From Anaplasma platys (GTDB taxonomy: Bacteria > Pseudomonadota > Alphaproteobacteria > Rickettsiales > Anaplasmataceae), in the NCBI RefSeq assembly GCF_012790675.1, contig NZ_CP046391.1, positions 814,891-878,890 of the forward strand: DNA of 64,000 nucleotides, given 5' to 3'. Below the pieces are notes generated by a model. It was not told the DNA's origin. It saw nothing but the letters and a program-made list of their open reading frames with translations, and made no database searches. The position numbers and the translations under genes are program-made. Within the stretch, counting starts at the first letter, position 1. Every line of letters starts with the position of its first letter. Of this stretch, positions 31,468 through 41,620 are shown piece by piece.

Positions 31468-31999
31468 AATACTAACTGACATATAGTGCTGTAGTGCAAA
31501 AATTCTCGGTCCTGATCTTGTTGGAGGCAGCTTCAACGCTGCTCCTGTGGTACGAGGAATCTGTAACTTAGCTCTACGCAGAATCGGAATACTTCTACAC
31601 AAAGAAAACCAGGAACATGTGTACCTCACCCTGTTTGTAGCGTTATTTTCTTCTCCCTCTACCAAACGTTGTGGTTCAATATGTTCTGTAGATCAGGCAC
31701 CGCAAATGACTGTCCTTGCTATTATACTTGTTTGCTCTCTGTTATAGGACTTTTCATGGGGCTGGAGACACAACACTGCAAAGTTGACAAGACAGACAGG
31801 ATAAAACACGACTAGACCCATTCTGTAAAAACACTTAATGATGCAGCAATTATGAATAGGGCTCAATACCTGCTTGCATATTCGCCAGTCTAACATACAT
31901 CACACATACCAATACATTTCTTCACATCACCTAATGCGCTATAGATGAGCAGCTTAGTATGTTTATAATAATTTAACCCTGGAGCTTTAATATGCACGG
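31468..31999. other. Intergenic region before the PilT-like gene
   Basis: About 0.5 kb, no accepted gene; only short frames on both strands. TATAAT-like sequence occurs near 31963-31970, a possible promoter for the gene at 32000. Confidence 0.4.
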
Positions 32000-33037
32000 T
32001 TGTGGTTGTTGATAGTTATTGTCGTGGACTATTTTAAGCAGTTGGTTGCCTCTTCTGTGCAGCGTAATGCCACGCACTTGTACTGCACAGCAGACAAATC
32101 CCCTGCTATAAAAAAAATGGGAAGGCTGGAGTTCTTGCAGGTCAGAAAAAGTAGCGCTCAGGATTTGCAAGATATCGCCGATGGGTTGCTTAACAAAGAA
32201 CAAAAGAGTAGGCTAGATTCAAATGGCCACATACTTATCAGGACGGGGTTTGACTCACTTCATAGATTACACATAAGAATAGTAAAAGATGCTTCCATAT
32301 CTGAGATAACAACCATAATTGAGGAGATAAACACTCAAAGCCGTGCAGATCTTCCACCTGCATTGATACAGGCAGTTTCTTGCACACAAAGTGGGATGCT
32401 TCTACTCGGAGGAGCTCACCACCACAATAAACAACTCACCATTCGCTGCCTACTTGCCGAAGTGTGTGCTTTGCAAAGAAAGACAGTGCTGACTTTCGGA
32501 GTACACGACCTACAAAATTCTGTCTTGGAAAATACAATTATATCTTCGTACTCGTTGGAGCAGATGAATGTGAACCTTGTTCGCTTTCAAGCTGCGGATA
32601 TAGTCATTTTTGGTGATGTTTCACCTGAAGTTATGGCCATAGCGCACGATTGTGTAATGCTGGGAATGTTAGTGATCATTGCTGTGGATGCCTCTAACAT
32701 ACCGAACACGGTAACCCGTACCATTTCGATGTTCCCCGATAGCGACACCGGTAAGAAATTCTTGGCAACCTGCCTGATCGCAGTAGCATTTCAGGTAATT
32801 ATTACAACAAAAGTAAACTGCTCGAACTTGTATTTGTACGATTTTGTGCCGTGCAGTGATACCCTGCGACAAAAAATAGACGATGGACAAGAGTGGTTAG
32901 CAGGCAGCACGGAAATTGTCGACAAGATGAATAAGTTGATTGAAAACGGCGAGCTCGCTTACTACGACGTGCATCCTATACTGGCTGCTCTTACTGACAC
33001 TGTGACAAAATGCGGCGAAGATAAAGACACATTCTAA
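32000..33037 (+). CDS. Degenerate PilT/GspE-family ATPase-like protein
   Basis: The 345-aa protein follows the order of twitching ATPase PilT but has lost the nucleotide site. N-terminal part: VASSVQRNATHLYCTADKSP (compare AVxxGASDLHLxxGxPP in PilT). Walker A region: SGMLLLGGAHHHNKQLT where PilT has GLVLVTGPTGSGKST, so the P-loop Gly/Lys/Ser-Thr are gone. Walker B region: AADIVIFGDVSPEVM (PilT PDVILVGEMRDLET), then GMLVIIAVDASNIPNTVTRT (PilT GHLVLGTLHTSSAAKTIDR) and ISMFP. The starting codon is uncertain: TTG at 32000, or GTG at 32024, which gives VDYFKQLVAS and fits PilT best. No other pilus gene is nearby. Probably non-hydrolytic; role unknown. Confidence 0.6.
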   Translation: MWLLIVIVVDYFKQLVASSVQRNATHLYCTADKSPAIKKMGRLEFLQVRKSSAQDLQDIADGLLNKEQKSRLDSNGHILIRTGFDSLHRLHIRIVKDASISEITTIIEEINTQSRADLPPALIQAVSCTQSGMLLLGGAHHHNKQLTIRCLLAEVCALQRKTVLTFGVHDLQNSVLENTIISSYSLEQMNVNLVRFQAADIVIFGDVSPEVMAIAHDCVMLGMLVIIAVDASNIPNTVTRTISMFPDSDTGKKFLATCLIAVAFQVIITTKVNCSNLYLYDFVPCSDTLRQKIDDGQEWLAGSTEIVDKMNKLIENGELAYYDVHPILAALTDTVTKCGEDKDTF

Positions 33038-33042
33038 CACTG

Positions 33043-33063
33043 CCGTAATTTTATTGCGGTTTT
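33043..33063 (+). terminator. Intrinsic terminator after the PilT-like gene
   Basis: CCGTAA pairs with TTGCGG (one G-T) around TTTTA, directly followed by TTTT, six bases after the stop at 33037. Short stem, but layout is that of a rho-independent terminator. Confidence 0.5.
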
Positions 33064-33189
33064 GCTGCGCGCTGTGCCAGCGCAATTCCTGCCGACACCG
33101 AGTGGGTTCAGCACTTTTCACGTTGAAGCAGCGCGTAATCTGTCATACAATCCCGGCAGTTGCAGCAGCACCTTTTGTTTTTATTTACC

Positions 33190-34335
33190 ATGAACATTGA
33201 CGATTTACAGCTTGACCCCCTAATTCCTGGAAAACGCCCAGAAAACACAACTGTGGTCGTCGCAATGTCTGGTGGGGTGGATAGTTCTGTTGTAGCTGTT
33301 CTTTTACACAAGCTGGGATATAGGGTAATAGGCGCCACAATGCAGCTATATAGCGCACCGGCAGGTGTAGCTTTGGGCAAGAGCTGCTGTGGCAATGCTG
33401 ATGTGCGCGATGCTAAGAGGGTGGCAGGCCTTTATGGTTTTCCTCACTACGTTTTAGATTACGAAGAGATATTCAGAAAAGAAGTCATAGATGATTTCGT
33501 AAATTCCTACAAACTCGGCGAGACTCCGATCCCTTGCGTAAAGTGTAATCAAAACTTGAAATTCAGGGACATGCTTAATATGGCGCGGACAATAGGAGGT
33601 GACGTGGTAGCAACTGGCCACTACGTGAGACGAGTTGTTGTGAACGGGGAACAACAAATTTGGTCAGGGAGGGATAAGAGCAAGGATCAAAGCTATTTCC
33701 TCTTCTCCATGACTCTAGAACAGTTGCAGTTTGTGCGGTTTCCATTGGGGGATTTAGTAAAAAGCGATGTTAGGAGCCTTGCTAGACACCTGAATCTAGA
33801 AGTTGCTGATAAGCCCGATAGTCAAGATATCTGTTTCGTTCCCAAAAATTACAAAGATACCCTCAACGCACTGGACCCCACTGCGGCAAAAAAGGGAAAG
33901 ATAGTACACGTTGACGGCAGGGTGCTAGGAGAACACAATGGGATTGCAAATTTCACAGTAGGCCAGCGAAAAGGTATCAAGATTTCAGCCCCTGCCCCAC
34001 TGTACGTGGTATCTCTTGATCCCAACAAAAACAAAGTAGTCGTGGGGCCTGCGTCCTCCCTGATAAAAACTCAGTTGTTCATCAAGGAACTCAACTGGCT
34101 ATCAAAAGACAAAATCCCCTCTCAAGGGATATCGGTAAACGTGCGCCTGCGCTCATCTGCGGAAACGGTGCGGGCTACTCTCTCTAGAGGCAGAGAAGAC
34201 AGCTATGGAGTAGTAATATTAGAGGAGGGACGAGTTGTTTCCCCAGGCCAAGCGTGTGTTATGTATGAAAACGAACGGCTCCTTGGCGGAGGATGGATAC
34301 TGAGACCATCTTATTCGAGCATTTCCTTACAATAA
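33190..34335 (+). CDS. mnmA: tRNA-specific 2-thiouridylase MnmA
   Basis: MnmA inserts sulfur at C2 of U34 in tRNA-Lys, -Glu and -Gln, using a persulfide relayed from IscS. The 381-aa product (ATG at 33190; the open frame to 33160 is not needed) has the PP-loop AMSGGVDSSVVAVLL (about residues 23-37), the first catalytic Cys in TPIPCVKCNQNLKF, the ATP/tRNA contacts ATGHYVRR and KDQSYFLF, and the second Cys in DSQDICFVP. The C-terminal beta-barrel domains are complete (NFTVGQRKGIKI, GQACVMYENERLLGGGWI). A full-length housekeeping gene, embedded in the accessory region. Confidence 0.96.
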   Translation: MNIDDLQLDPLIPGKRPENTTVVVAMSGGVDSSVVAVLLHKLGYRVIGATMQLYSAPAGVALGKSCCGNADVRDAKRVAGLYGFPHYVLDYEEIFRKEVIDDFVNSYKLGETPIPCVKCNQNLKFRDMLNMARTIGGDVVATGHYVRRVVVNGEQQIWSGRDKSKDQSYFLFSMTLEQLQFVRFPLGDLVKSDVRSLARHLNLEVADKPDSQDICFVPKNYKDTLNALDPTAAKKGKIVHVDGRVLGEHNGIANFTVGQRKGIKISAPAPLYVVSLDPNKNKVVVGPASSLIKTQLFIKELNWLSKDKIPSQGISVNVRLRSSAETVRATLSRGREDSYGVVILEEGRVVSPGQACVMYENERLLGGGWILRPSYSSISLQ

Positions 34336-34821
34336 CAGCGCAATAACCTTTTGTCGTTTTTCCGTTTGGAAAATTTTGGATCCCATCCAAAAACAGTACA
34401 TCCAGAGCAAGCTGCACCACGTACAACGACAAACGGCTCTTGCTGTAGACGAATTCCGTCATGCGCTATCGGCATTTTCTCGCAATAACAACTCAGTAAG
34501 CTCGCTTGCGTTTTCTGTTTGGAAAAATCTCAGCCACCTGATTCGCAATATAAGTGTATGCGTATGAAACTGTGAAACACCACCACGTACAACCCCACTG
34601 CAAGGACGCTGATTTTTCACATGTCACTAAGCAATTATGCGACAGCTCCAATGCCTGGCAAGAACCCACAAAACATGAGGAGGAAAGCACTACTATATTT
34701 GCATCACCACCAGGCGCCAGCGGCCCCCAGGAAAGAAAGCGCCCTGCCCTAGTGGCACTATCAAGCTTTTCGAAAAAATCAGCCGTCGCAGAATACGCTA
34801 TGGTAAGGAAGAAACCCCGAA
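34336..34821. other. Intergenic region with a degenerate duplication
   Basis: About 0.5 kb. Bases from 34330 (CAATAACAGCGCAATAA through GTTTGGAAAA) recur imperfectly at 34483 with a 153-bp offset; both copies are followed later by CACCACGTACAAC (34415 and 34581). Two overlapping small frames, 34376-34567 and 34554-34835 (+), cover the copies. The second ends in a basic peptide (MVRKKPRTTLF). They could be remnants of a small gene; I do not call them. Confidence 0.4.
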
Positions 34822-35298
34822 CTACCCTCTTCTGACTAGCAACAAACAAAGCACATAACTAAGAGGTATCTGCTGTAGCAGATAAAACACCGGGTGATCT
34901 CCCCCAAACACCAAACTGGTGACAAGCTGCACCAGATAAACTAAAATCACTGTAACTAGCAGCCCTAGCCGATTTTCAAGGTCGCCGTACCTCCTTAGCA
35001 CGATGATGTTGCTCAAAATATAAAAGACCGATGATGCCCCAACAGACGCAAAAAATAAGAAATCTCTGAAAAGGCCCACACTGAACAACGCCATACAGCC
35101 TGGAACTCTGCCCCTGCTGTGTAAAAACAGTAGCAAAACTATATCTAGCCTAGGAATAAAACCTCGAGTAACCCCGTTTGCAAGGAACTCCAAAGTCACC
35201 AGGGCTGCAAGCGCGAAAAATATGCCCAGATCACCTAGAAGCGTGGTCTCACCAGGTTCATTCCAACGATGCTGCCCTCGCCACAAAAGCTCTTCCAT
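34822..35298 (-). CDS. MreD-like integral membrane protein
   Basis: The 158-aa protein is highly hydrophobic with four or five predicted membrane helices (GIFFALAALVTLEFLANG, LDIVLLLFLHS, CMALFSVGLFRDFLFFASVG, LLVTVILVYLVQLVTSLVFG, LSYVLCLLLV). The pattern P-x-LD-x-VLLLFL followed by a GLFRDFLFFASVGASS helix resembles the MreD motif in which an Asp follows a GL- stretch. MreD is a membrane partner of MreC/MreB in cell-shape control. Similarity is weak and no mreB or mreC is in the window, so other small membrane families remain possible. It follows coq7 by 30 bp on the same strand. Confidence 0.45.
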   Translation of the reverse strand: MEELLWRGQHRWNEPGETTLLGDLGIFFALAALVTLEFLANGVTRGFIPRLDIVLLLFLHSRGRVPGCMALFSVGLFRDFLFFASVGASSVFYILSNIIVLRRYGDLENRLGLLVTVILVYLVQLVTSLVFGGDHPVFYLLQQIPLSYVLCLLLVRRG

Positions 35299-35328
35299 AA
35301 ATTCCTCTCAAATCACTATGCCACAAGT

Positions 35329-35847
35329 CTACAACACTTTTGAAATAGCTATGCCTATTTTGCAGGCAGTCTTCACAAAATGGGAAAGCACCTTATAGCC
35401 CGGAGCTAGACTAGCCCCATGGTCTGCAGCTACTTCCATATGCTCCCTTTCCTCCTCTCTAAACTGCTCAATCATATCCTTCAACTCAGCATCACCTCCA
35501 CAGCGCTCTAACTCCTTGGCCTGCTCATCGTAATGTGCACAGATTACTTCTTCAACAGCTTCCGTACAAGCCATAGCTGCTTCTTTCCCCAAACTCGCTG
35601 ATACGTAACCCAGAGAGACCGCGGCAATGTGCCAAAGAGGCATAAATACCGTGGGACGCACGCGCCTCTCCCTTAAAGCTTTATCAAAGTAAGCAAAGTG
35701 TTCAAGCTCGTGCCGTTTCATCTCACGAATTCTTTCAACTTCAGCGGTATCCCTAAGCGCCAATTCTTGCCCATGGTAAATACAAACAGCAGCGTACTCA
35801 CCGGCATGATCAACCCTGATTATGCTCTCTATACTCTTGCGTCTCAT
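35329..35847 (-). CDS. coq7: Demethoxyubiquinone hydroxylase Coq7
   Basis: Coq7 (UbiF-replacing diiron enzyme) hydroxylates the penultimate intermediate of ubiquinone synthesis at the inner membrane. The 172-aa protein begins IIRVDHAGEYAAVCIYHGQE, then MKRHELEHFAYFD, TEAVEEVICAHYDEQ and REEEREHMEVAADHGA: together these give the E, ExxH, E and ExxH ligands of a ferritin-like diiron centre. The length matches alphaproteobacterial Coq7. It is the first gene of a likely two-gene unit with the MreD-like gene. Confidence 0.94.
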   Translation of the reverse strand: MRRKSIESIIRVDHAGEYAAVCIYHGQELALRDTAEVERIREMKRHELEHFAYFDKALRERRVRPTVFMPLWHIAAVSLGYVSASLGKEAAMACTEAVEEVICAHYDEQAKELERCGGDAELKDMIEQFREEEREHMEVAADHGASLAPGYKVLSHFVKTACKIGIAISKVL

Positions 35848-36678
35848 GTATCAACCACTAAGCTACCGCAATGCCTACAACGCCCAACAGTATTAAACTC
35901 TCACATCGGAACACCCGCTAAACCATAATACACAAAACATGAACAAACATTAAGCCTTACAAAAATAGGCTTACACATCTGTTACACAATCAAAATGTAT
36001 ATGACCTACTCTGGGCCTATATGCGGCACAAAATACACTTCAAAAACGCTAACGTATTTTTGCAACGCATTCAAGGAAGACTAAAGGCTTCCAGATATAC
36101 ACCATGGTATCTGCCACACCTATAACCCTACTCCTAGATTGAATGTATTATTCAAATATAGCGACTTGATTGGTGAAGGTTACTGCGCGAATTTCGTGGT
36201 ACTGAGTCATCTCGCCCTTAATCATGTAGGCCATTCTGGAAGAATGCACACGCTAATTTTTAGCAAGCCGGCAAACGGACATCGCAAACCAAGTAACCAT
36301 ACTATGGCTACTGGAACGCGTATGCAAAGTCCTGCACAGCGTGTATCACGCTGCAACAACCCCGAAAAAATTTCTTCTATTTTTTTCTTGTGCCCTTATA
36401 ATGAAAGCCGACACAATTCTTTACTTATAAGTTACACAGCGAGACACTTACTACAATCTAGTTAACTCATGACTAGTCTAATGTCATGTAAGGCGTGCCA
36501 GGTCTTTAGGTGCCCGTTTATTAAGTCATTTTTCGCAATCTAGCGTAGAGCTTTTTGTTTTTAGCTAAAAATCTTCACAATGATAAGCAGTGTTACGTTT
36601 TCCTTGTTTAGGATCTAGAAAATAAGTCACCACGAATTGAGGCAACATAAAAACAAAATTCATGCGAGGACTGAAACT
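35848..36678. other. Gap upstream of the first HGE-14 gene
   Basis: About 0.8 kb without an accepted gene. At 36388 TTGTGC and TATAAT (36397) lie close together, followed by GAAAGCCGACAC; this weakly resembles the shared cassette of the other family members but its spacing is wrong, so I do not annotate it as such. Confidence 0.4.
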
Positions 36679-38099
36679 ATGCAAAAACGCTCAGTTGGAA
36701 GCATTCCCAAAAACAAAAATGGAATCACATCAACAGTCAACACAAAACAAGGTCAAGAAATGCAAACCCAAGATGTTGAAAGCTTACCTATCGGACAGCG
36801 GCGTTTAACTGCTTTAAAAACCCTTTGTGAGCGACTGCGTACTGGAGACACGTTGGATGCCTTGCGCACCGCTTCCGGGGAGGATATGCTTTCTGGAACA
36901 TCGACACTAAAAGACCTTTTCAGATTGAACTGCTCCTTAAATGGAAAACCAATTCCGCTGACTACTCCTCCTGATGTGAGGGTGCTGGCCTCAGGCATAT
37001 CGGAAGAAGAGCGAGAAAGCAGCTTTTCGCTTCAAAGGCTATGTAAACAAATGAGAATCACAGAACAGCAATATAGAGATATAGATAAATATGGCTATAG
37101 AAGAGATATTTTCTTCGCATTGCTTTTATTATTTAGGAACGCACAGGCTCATGAAAACGGGGGAACCTTCACGTTCCCAATATGTTGTTGCTCGAAGAAC
37201 TGGTAACTACACTTAATCAAGAACTTTTCTTCTTTCCACATACTTACCTAATAGCATCTGAAGGCTACGCCCTTGAAAGCCTAATAGATGATAGCAACGA
37301 AGAGCTATGGTCTGGAAAGTTTTCCCCTACTGGTGATATTACTATAACATGCCCTGCTCCAAACAAAATTTCAGTTTTTGTAAAAGTAAAATTCCCGGCA
37401 TGGTTGGGTACTACCACCGGAGTTGAATCCCAACTATCATATGATGTCGAAGTCATTGATGATGAATTCATCTCTTATCAAAACATCCGCACAACGTTTC
37501 TGTTTCAAGGAACCAACAGAAGACTTTTTGACAAAACATGTCGGGAATTCAGAAAAAACCCTGGCAGAGGCCACCATTTTCAACTAGACCCTCCTAATAT
37601 CTTTCCAGAAAAAGAGGGGTTAATCATGGATGCCCAGCTAGAAGGCGGGGCATTCACCATCCAATCCATGCTCTCCCCTGTGCTGAAAAAAGTGACTCTA
37701 CCTAGCGACATACAACAACCTTCAGCAACTATTTCTCCAGAGAAACCACGCTCGGCATGGCACACAATAGAAGACCTTTTAGGGCACATTGGCCGATGCA
37801 TACAAAACTTTTATGTGGCAGCGAAGAACCTATTCTGCTGCTGGATCGCAGGAAAAGCAAAAACGCTTCCGCAGGACTACGACGACGTTGCCAACACAGT
37901 ACACAAGAAATCAACTGAACGCAACACAAGAGTAGAGGCCTCTGTAAACACGAATAAACCATCTGCCTTGCAGCAGGCTGCCGACACTGCACCAGCACTC
38001 ATAACTGCTGACGCTCAACCCGATGGGCACGCATCCTCAGTTAACGTTGGCCCAGCAATTGAAGATAATACCGCATCTAGGAACTGTGAATTGCGTTAG
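36679..38099 (+). pseudogene. HGE-14 family gene, frameshifted
   Basis: Two overlapping frames (to 37206, and 37182-38099) together make one HGE-14 protein of about 473 aa. The break is at 37179-37182: CCA-AT-ATG where relatives read CCA-CAT-ATG (Pro-His-Met), so one base, most likely C, is missing. The first part has DLFRLNCSLNG and ITEQQYRDIDKYGYRRDIFF; the second LLLEELVTTLNQE, SYDVEVIDDEFISYQNIRTT, the C-terminal segment IEDLLGHIGRCIQNFYVAAK with CCW, and final VNVGPAIEDN. I start at the ATG at 36679 because GAGGA precedes it. It could be a true pseudogene, a sequencing error or a phase-variable state; both halves look well conserved. Confidence 0.8.
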
Positions 38100-38750
38100 C
38101 TAATCTGTGCGCACAAATATGCGCTTGAAAAGCTTACTAATACACAAGCCGACAAAATACTCACACGCAGGATAGACACTATCACCCCAGCCTTTCGTCT
38201 ACCCTCAAGAACTTGAGAAAATTTGCAAAAGGAAACACATGGGCACTAGGAGGGCTTGGGTGCATAGCCGGATGCTCGCACACCAAAGCCATTCTATTCC
38301 ATCTCGACGCACCATCTCAAGTTGCAAAACAAAAATCCCTAGCGCATGGCCTAAATACGAAAAACTGCGGGACACCTAAACTTTACGCAGCATATCAAAA
38401 CTACATAATAGTAAAATTATTAAATCTAAAACCCCCCATTGGATTAATTTCTTTATATTTATTAAATAAAATATTGACGCAATTCTTGACTATGTTGATA
38501 TATAGTGAGACACTGTGGTACATCTACTAAGGAAATACATAGCTGTCGCTTTTATACCGCGTCTTAAGGAATTAGGAAATTTTGTGCGGTTATATGGTCT
38601 GAGGCTTAGAATGTATGTTTGGATAGCTGGATAAAGTCTATTTGAGTTCTACGCAACTCATCGGTGCGTTCTAATGAAAACGGGATCCCCGTCTATCGCA
38701 TGTATTTCTTCGTGGTGCTTCTCCGTTCTATTTTTAAGGGGCGAACCAAA
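38100..38750. other. Gap carrying the promoter cassette of the next gene
   Basis: About 0.65 kb between the first and second HGE-14 genes. The shared cassette lies at 38486-38514. A frame at 38213-38530 (+, 105 codons) overlaps the cassette and is not called. Confidence 0.5.
38486..38514 (+). promoter_or_regulatory. Shared HGE-14 upstream cassette, copy 1
   Basis: TTGACT, 17 bases, then GACACT, preceded by an A/T-rich AATATTGACGCAATTC. It lies 237 bp before the ATG at 38751. The same arrangement recurs before the other family members. Confidence 0.7.
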
Positions 38751-40640
38751 ATGCCAAAGAAAAAGAAACAAAAAACACCCTTGGGGAGAGGTGTGTCGCG
38801 CAGCGTGTCTACTGAAAAAACAAGAAACTCACGGGCTCAGGAGCCACATGGGGAACATGTAAGGGAAAGGAGCCCTGAATACACAGCACAGCAAAATCGA
38901 CAAACTCACGAACAGACAGGACCGCACGTGGAAAAGCAGAAAAACTTGGAGCTGACGACAACAAACACGGAGCATAGAACTTTAAACCCAGCAATGCTTG
39001 CGCATGAAACCTCTATAGTACAACAATACACACACACGCTAAAGGAACTCTTGGAAAACGTACAAAGGGATGGCGCTTTAAAATATCTGCGCCAACTACC
39101 CGATAATGGCCGGAGGAATGGGGATGATGCGTACTGGGATGTGTTTACGCGTTACGGCACGTTCCTGAATGACGAATCGGCATCGAGACATACCTCTGAT
39201 CTCATAGGAGAGATGGCTTTCCAATGGAGAGAAAGACCATTAGAAGTGGGAGGGAACCCAGGGGAAAGAGAAGATATACCACAAGAGTTCTTAAGACTCT
39301 CTAAAATCACACCACAACAGTATAGAGCAAAAGACAAGGAAAAGTACAGGTCAAACGCGCATGCGGCATTGGTACAACTTTTTCAAGATAGTCAGAAGCG
39401 GAACCCTAGAAAAGAGTACGCGGTTCCCAATCCTATACTAATTGAGGAACTCATAAATATACTAGGCGAAAAGTGTTCGGGAAGGTTTTTAAATGAAACC
39501 GCAACCGCTATAGGGAGTACTCTGATATCTTTGGATTCTGCTGATCACCGTGAAGAACGCCGAAATAAGCAGAAAGTGATGGTAACTTGCACCTCACGCG
39601 ACAAGATCAATGTGTCGGTATCACGCTCTATATACCAATCAGTCATTGAATCACACGTTGAGGCAAAAATTTCGTACGATGTCACAGCTGTTAATGGGCT
39701 TATTTCATACCAAAACTGCTATGCAAAGGTAACACTCCCCGTAGCGCCTTCAATATTGACCGAACTTAAAAAGCTTGAAACTGCTCATGCTTCGGGTGCT
39801 CGCCAACAAGCTCCCCTGGTCACCTACAAGACAGATGAACTCATACTAGAAGCTCCGATCCCAGGAGGTGCATTCACAGTAGCGTCCATGCTAGAGGAAG
39901 TTCCTCACATATCTGGAAGCAGCGTAGAAGCGCAACCAAGAGCGTATTCTACTCAACATGGAGGTACGTCAACCTCAGCTACACCCACAATCTCAGCGCG
40001 CAGCATACCTCAGTCTGCTAGTGTTAGTACAAATGTAGCGGCACAACGGTCTGCCGGTGGAGCCCGAAGTAGCAGCACAGTTTCTTCGTCAGTGACCCCT
40101 ACTAAATCTACATCTGGCACATCGAGAACCGGTATTTCGAACGCAAGGGATTCGTATGCAAGAGCCCCTTATCGCTTAGATGACACAAGTACTGCTGTAG
40201 AAAACGTCCGGTCAACAGTTCCTTATAGAACTGCCCCAGCAAACGCGAGAGAAGGAACTTCTGTTCCTGTGGCACAACAAGAACACGCTTCAGGCAGTGG
40301 TAGCAGACGTGAAGAAAGTAGTTCCAGTAGTACAGAACAGACACACAGCAACTCTCTTTGGGCAAGAATACGCAACCTTTTCGTCGCAGCTTTCCGCAGT
40401 ATCAAGAAATTCTTTGGCTCTATTAAGCTGCGTCGCGAACCATCCCCATATGCGGCCATGGATGACCCGAGATACGGGAATACCGTGAGAGCTCTGCTTC
40501 AACAGGCACGAGAAAGACATGCACAACGGTCATCCCATACCACTCAGGGTGCTAGCGCCCAACCCAGCAGTCATACGTCTTCTATAGACGTGGGGCAAGT
40601 CATACCGAACGCTGCTGCCAGGTCACGAGGTCGTTATTAA
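38751..40640 (+). CDS. HGE-14 family protein, candidate type IV effector (629 aa)
   Basis: The frame is open from a GTG at 38664 but the ATG at 38751 (MPKKKKQKTPLGRG) has an AGGGG nearby. The first residues KKKKQK form a basic patch that could be a nuclear-localisation signal in a host cell. Family core: ITPQQYRAKDKEKYR, NPILIEELINILGEKCSGRF and the beta part ISYDVTAVNGLISYQNCYAK. Then comes a long Ser/Thr-rich stretch (about residues 400-545), the amphipathic segment LWARIRNLFVAAFRSIKKFF and final SSIDVGQVIPNAAARSRGRY. No signal peptide or membrane segment. The most divergent of the array members, with the longest N-terminal extension. Confidence 0.75.
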   Translation: MPKKKKQKTPLGRGVSRSVSTEKTRNSRAQEPHGEHVRERSPEYTAQQNRQTHEQTGPHVEKQKNLELTTTNTEHRTLNPAMLAHETSIVQQYTHTLKELLENVQRDGALKYLRQLPDNGRRNGDDAYWDVFTRYGTFLNDESASRHTSDLIGEMAFQWRERPLEVGGNPGEREDIPQEFLRLSKITPQQYRAKDKEKYRSNAHAALVQLFQDSQKRNPRKEYAVPNPILIEELINILGEKCSGRFLNETATAIGSTLISLDSADHREERRNKQKVMVTCTSRDKINVSVSRSIYQSVIESHVEAKISYDVTAVNGLISYQNCYAKVTLPVAPSILTELKKLETAHASGARQQAPLVTYKTDELILEAPIPGGAFTVASMLEEVPHISGSSVEAQPRAYSTQHGGTSTSATPTISARSIPQSASVSTNVAAQRSAGGARSSSTVSSSVTPTKSTSGTSRTGISNARDSYARAPYRLDDTSTAVENVRSTVPYRTAPANAREGTSVPVAQQEHASGSGSRREESSSSSTEQTHSNSLWARIRNLFVAAFRSIKKFFGSIKLRREPSPYAAMDDPRYGNTVRALLQQARERHAQRSSHTTQGASAQPSSHTSSIDVGQVIPNAAARSRGRY

Positions 40641-40665
40641 GTCACAACTGGGCTTAGTATTCTTG

Positions 40666-40706
40666 GACTCGCGCTTGAGATTATTTCTATCTCTAAGCGT
40701 GAGTTC
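40666..40706 (+). terminator. Imperfect long hairpin after the 629-aa gene
   Basis: GACTCGCGCTTGAGAT pairs with ATCTCTAAGCGTGAGTTC with one bulge and G-T pairs. It sits 26 bp after the stop, with no T-run. Confidence 0.4.
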
Positions 40707-41359
40707 GGATAAAGCTGGGACGCACGACTCTTTCTGTTTCTCCAGTAACCAGATGCCCTTGGGGCAAGGTGTGATTCAACCAGCTACGTGCATTTCACAA
40801 TCTGCCAATTTTCGGTACTGCACCTGAAACTATAATCTCTGATAACATGCAGATACCCGCTTTCATAGGACATTCAAACCTGATACTCCACTTCTACCTA
40901 ACGCATGGCCATAACACAAAATACGGGTAAATCCATACTGTTATCTTCTGAGGCCACAAGCTAAATTTATTAACTGGTCAGCTGCCATAACAGCGTAATC
41001 CATGCAGGGCAAGACTTACAGTCGCCCAAAGCTATCCTACAAATTAGCTTAATGGTATACTGTCTAAACCCCAAGCTGCAAAACATGGGCCACGTTGTTT
41101 ACGGTTCATCAACAGATCTGGCCACCCAGGCATCTGCTAGGCCACAGCTTTGCCTATGGGAAGAGTCTATGTCTAATGGCCCAGTGGCTTTACGCTTCTA
41201 CAGTACGTAGGTAAACATGTGCTAGTTATGGAGAAAAAACGCCGGGCGAGCCCAATGCCTAAATGTTCAGGTAGAATCTAAATACAAAAAATTCTCATAG
41301 TTAATACTTCTGCCATACCTACTTTTCTGACAAGTTAATAAAAAATATTAATACAGCTC

Positions 41360-41388
41360 TTGACTATCAAGCAGCAGAATGAAACACT
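41360..41388 (+). promoter_or_regulatory. Shared HGE-14 upstream cassette, copy 2
   Basis: TTGACT, 17 bases containing AGAATGA, then AACACT; upstream TTAATAAAAAATATTAAT. It lies 233 bp before the ATG at 41621. Confidence 0.75.
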
Positions 41389-41620
41389 GCTCTTTTAACT
41401 AAGAGAACATTCGCATTAGCCGTTTGTAGTAGGCGCTTTTGCACACTTTTCTGCAGAAGGTGGTTCACCGACATCACGGTTAAATTTCCATGAACGTCAG
41501 GTTGAACCGTTGAAGTTTACTCACCTAAACACAGAGTTGTTTTTTCTAAACTTGGAATAAACAATAAGACGCTGTGTCGCGGATTCTCTACCACATGTCA
41601 TATAGTAAAGGATTTTGACC

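Larger units (their letters stand above)
40641..41620. other. Gap between HGE-14 genes 2 and 3
   Basis: About 1 kb. Contains the hairpin at 40666-40706 and the promoter cassette at 41360-41388; no other gene seen. Confidence 0.5.

Noticed and set aside
36388..36414. Possible HGE-14 cassette before the frameshifted gene
   Set aside because: TTGTGC and TATAAT are only about 3 bases apart, and the AGAATGAAACACT word is poorly matched.
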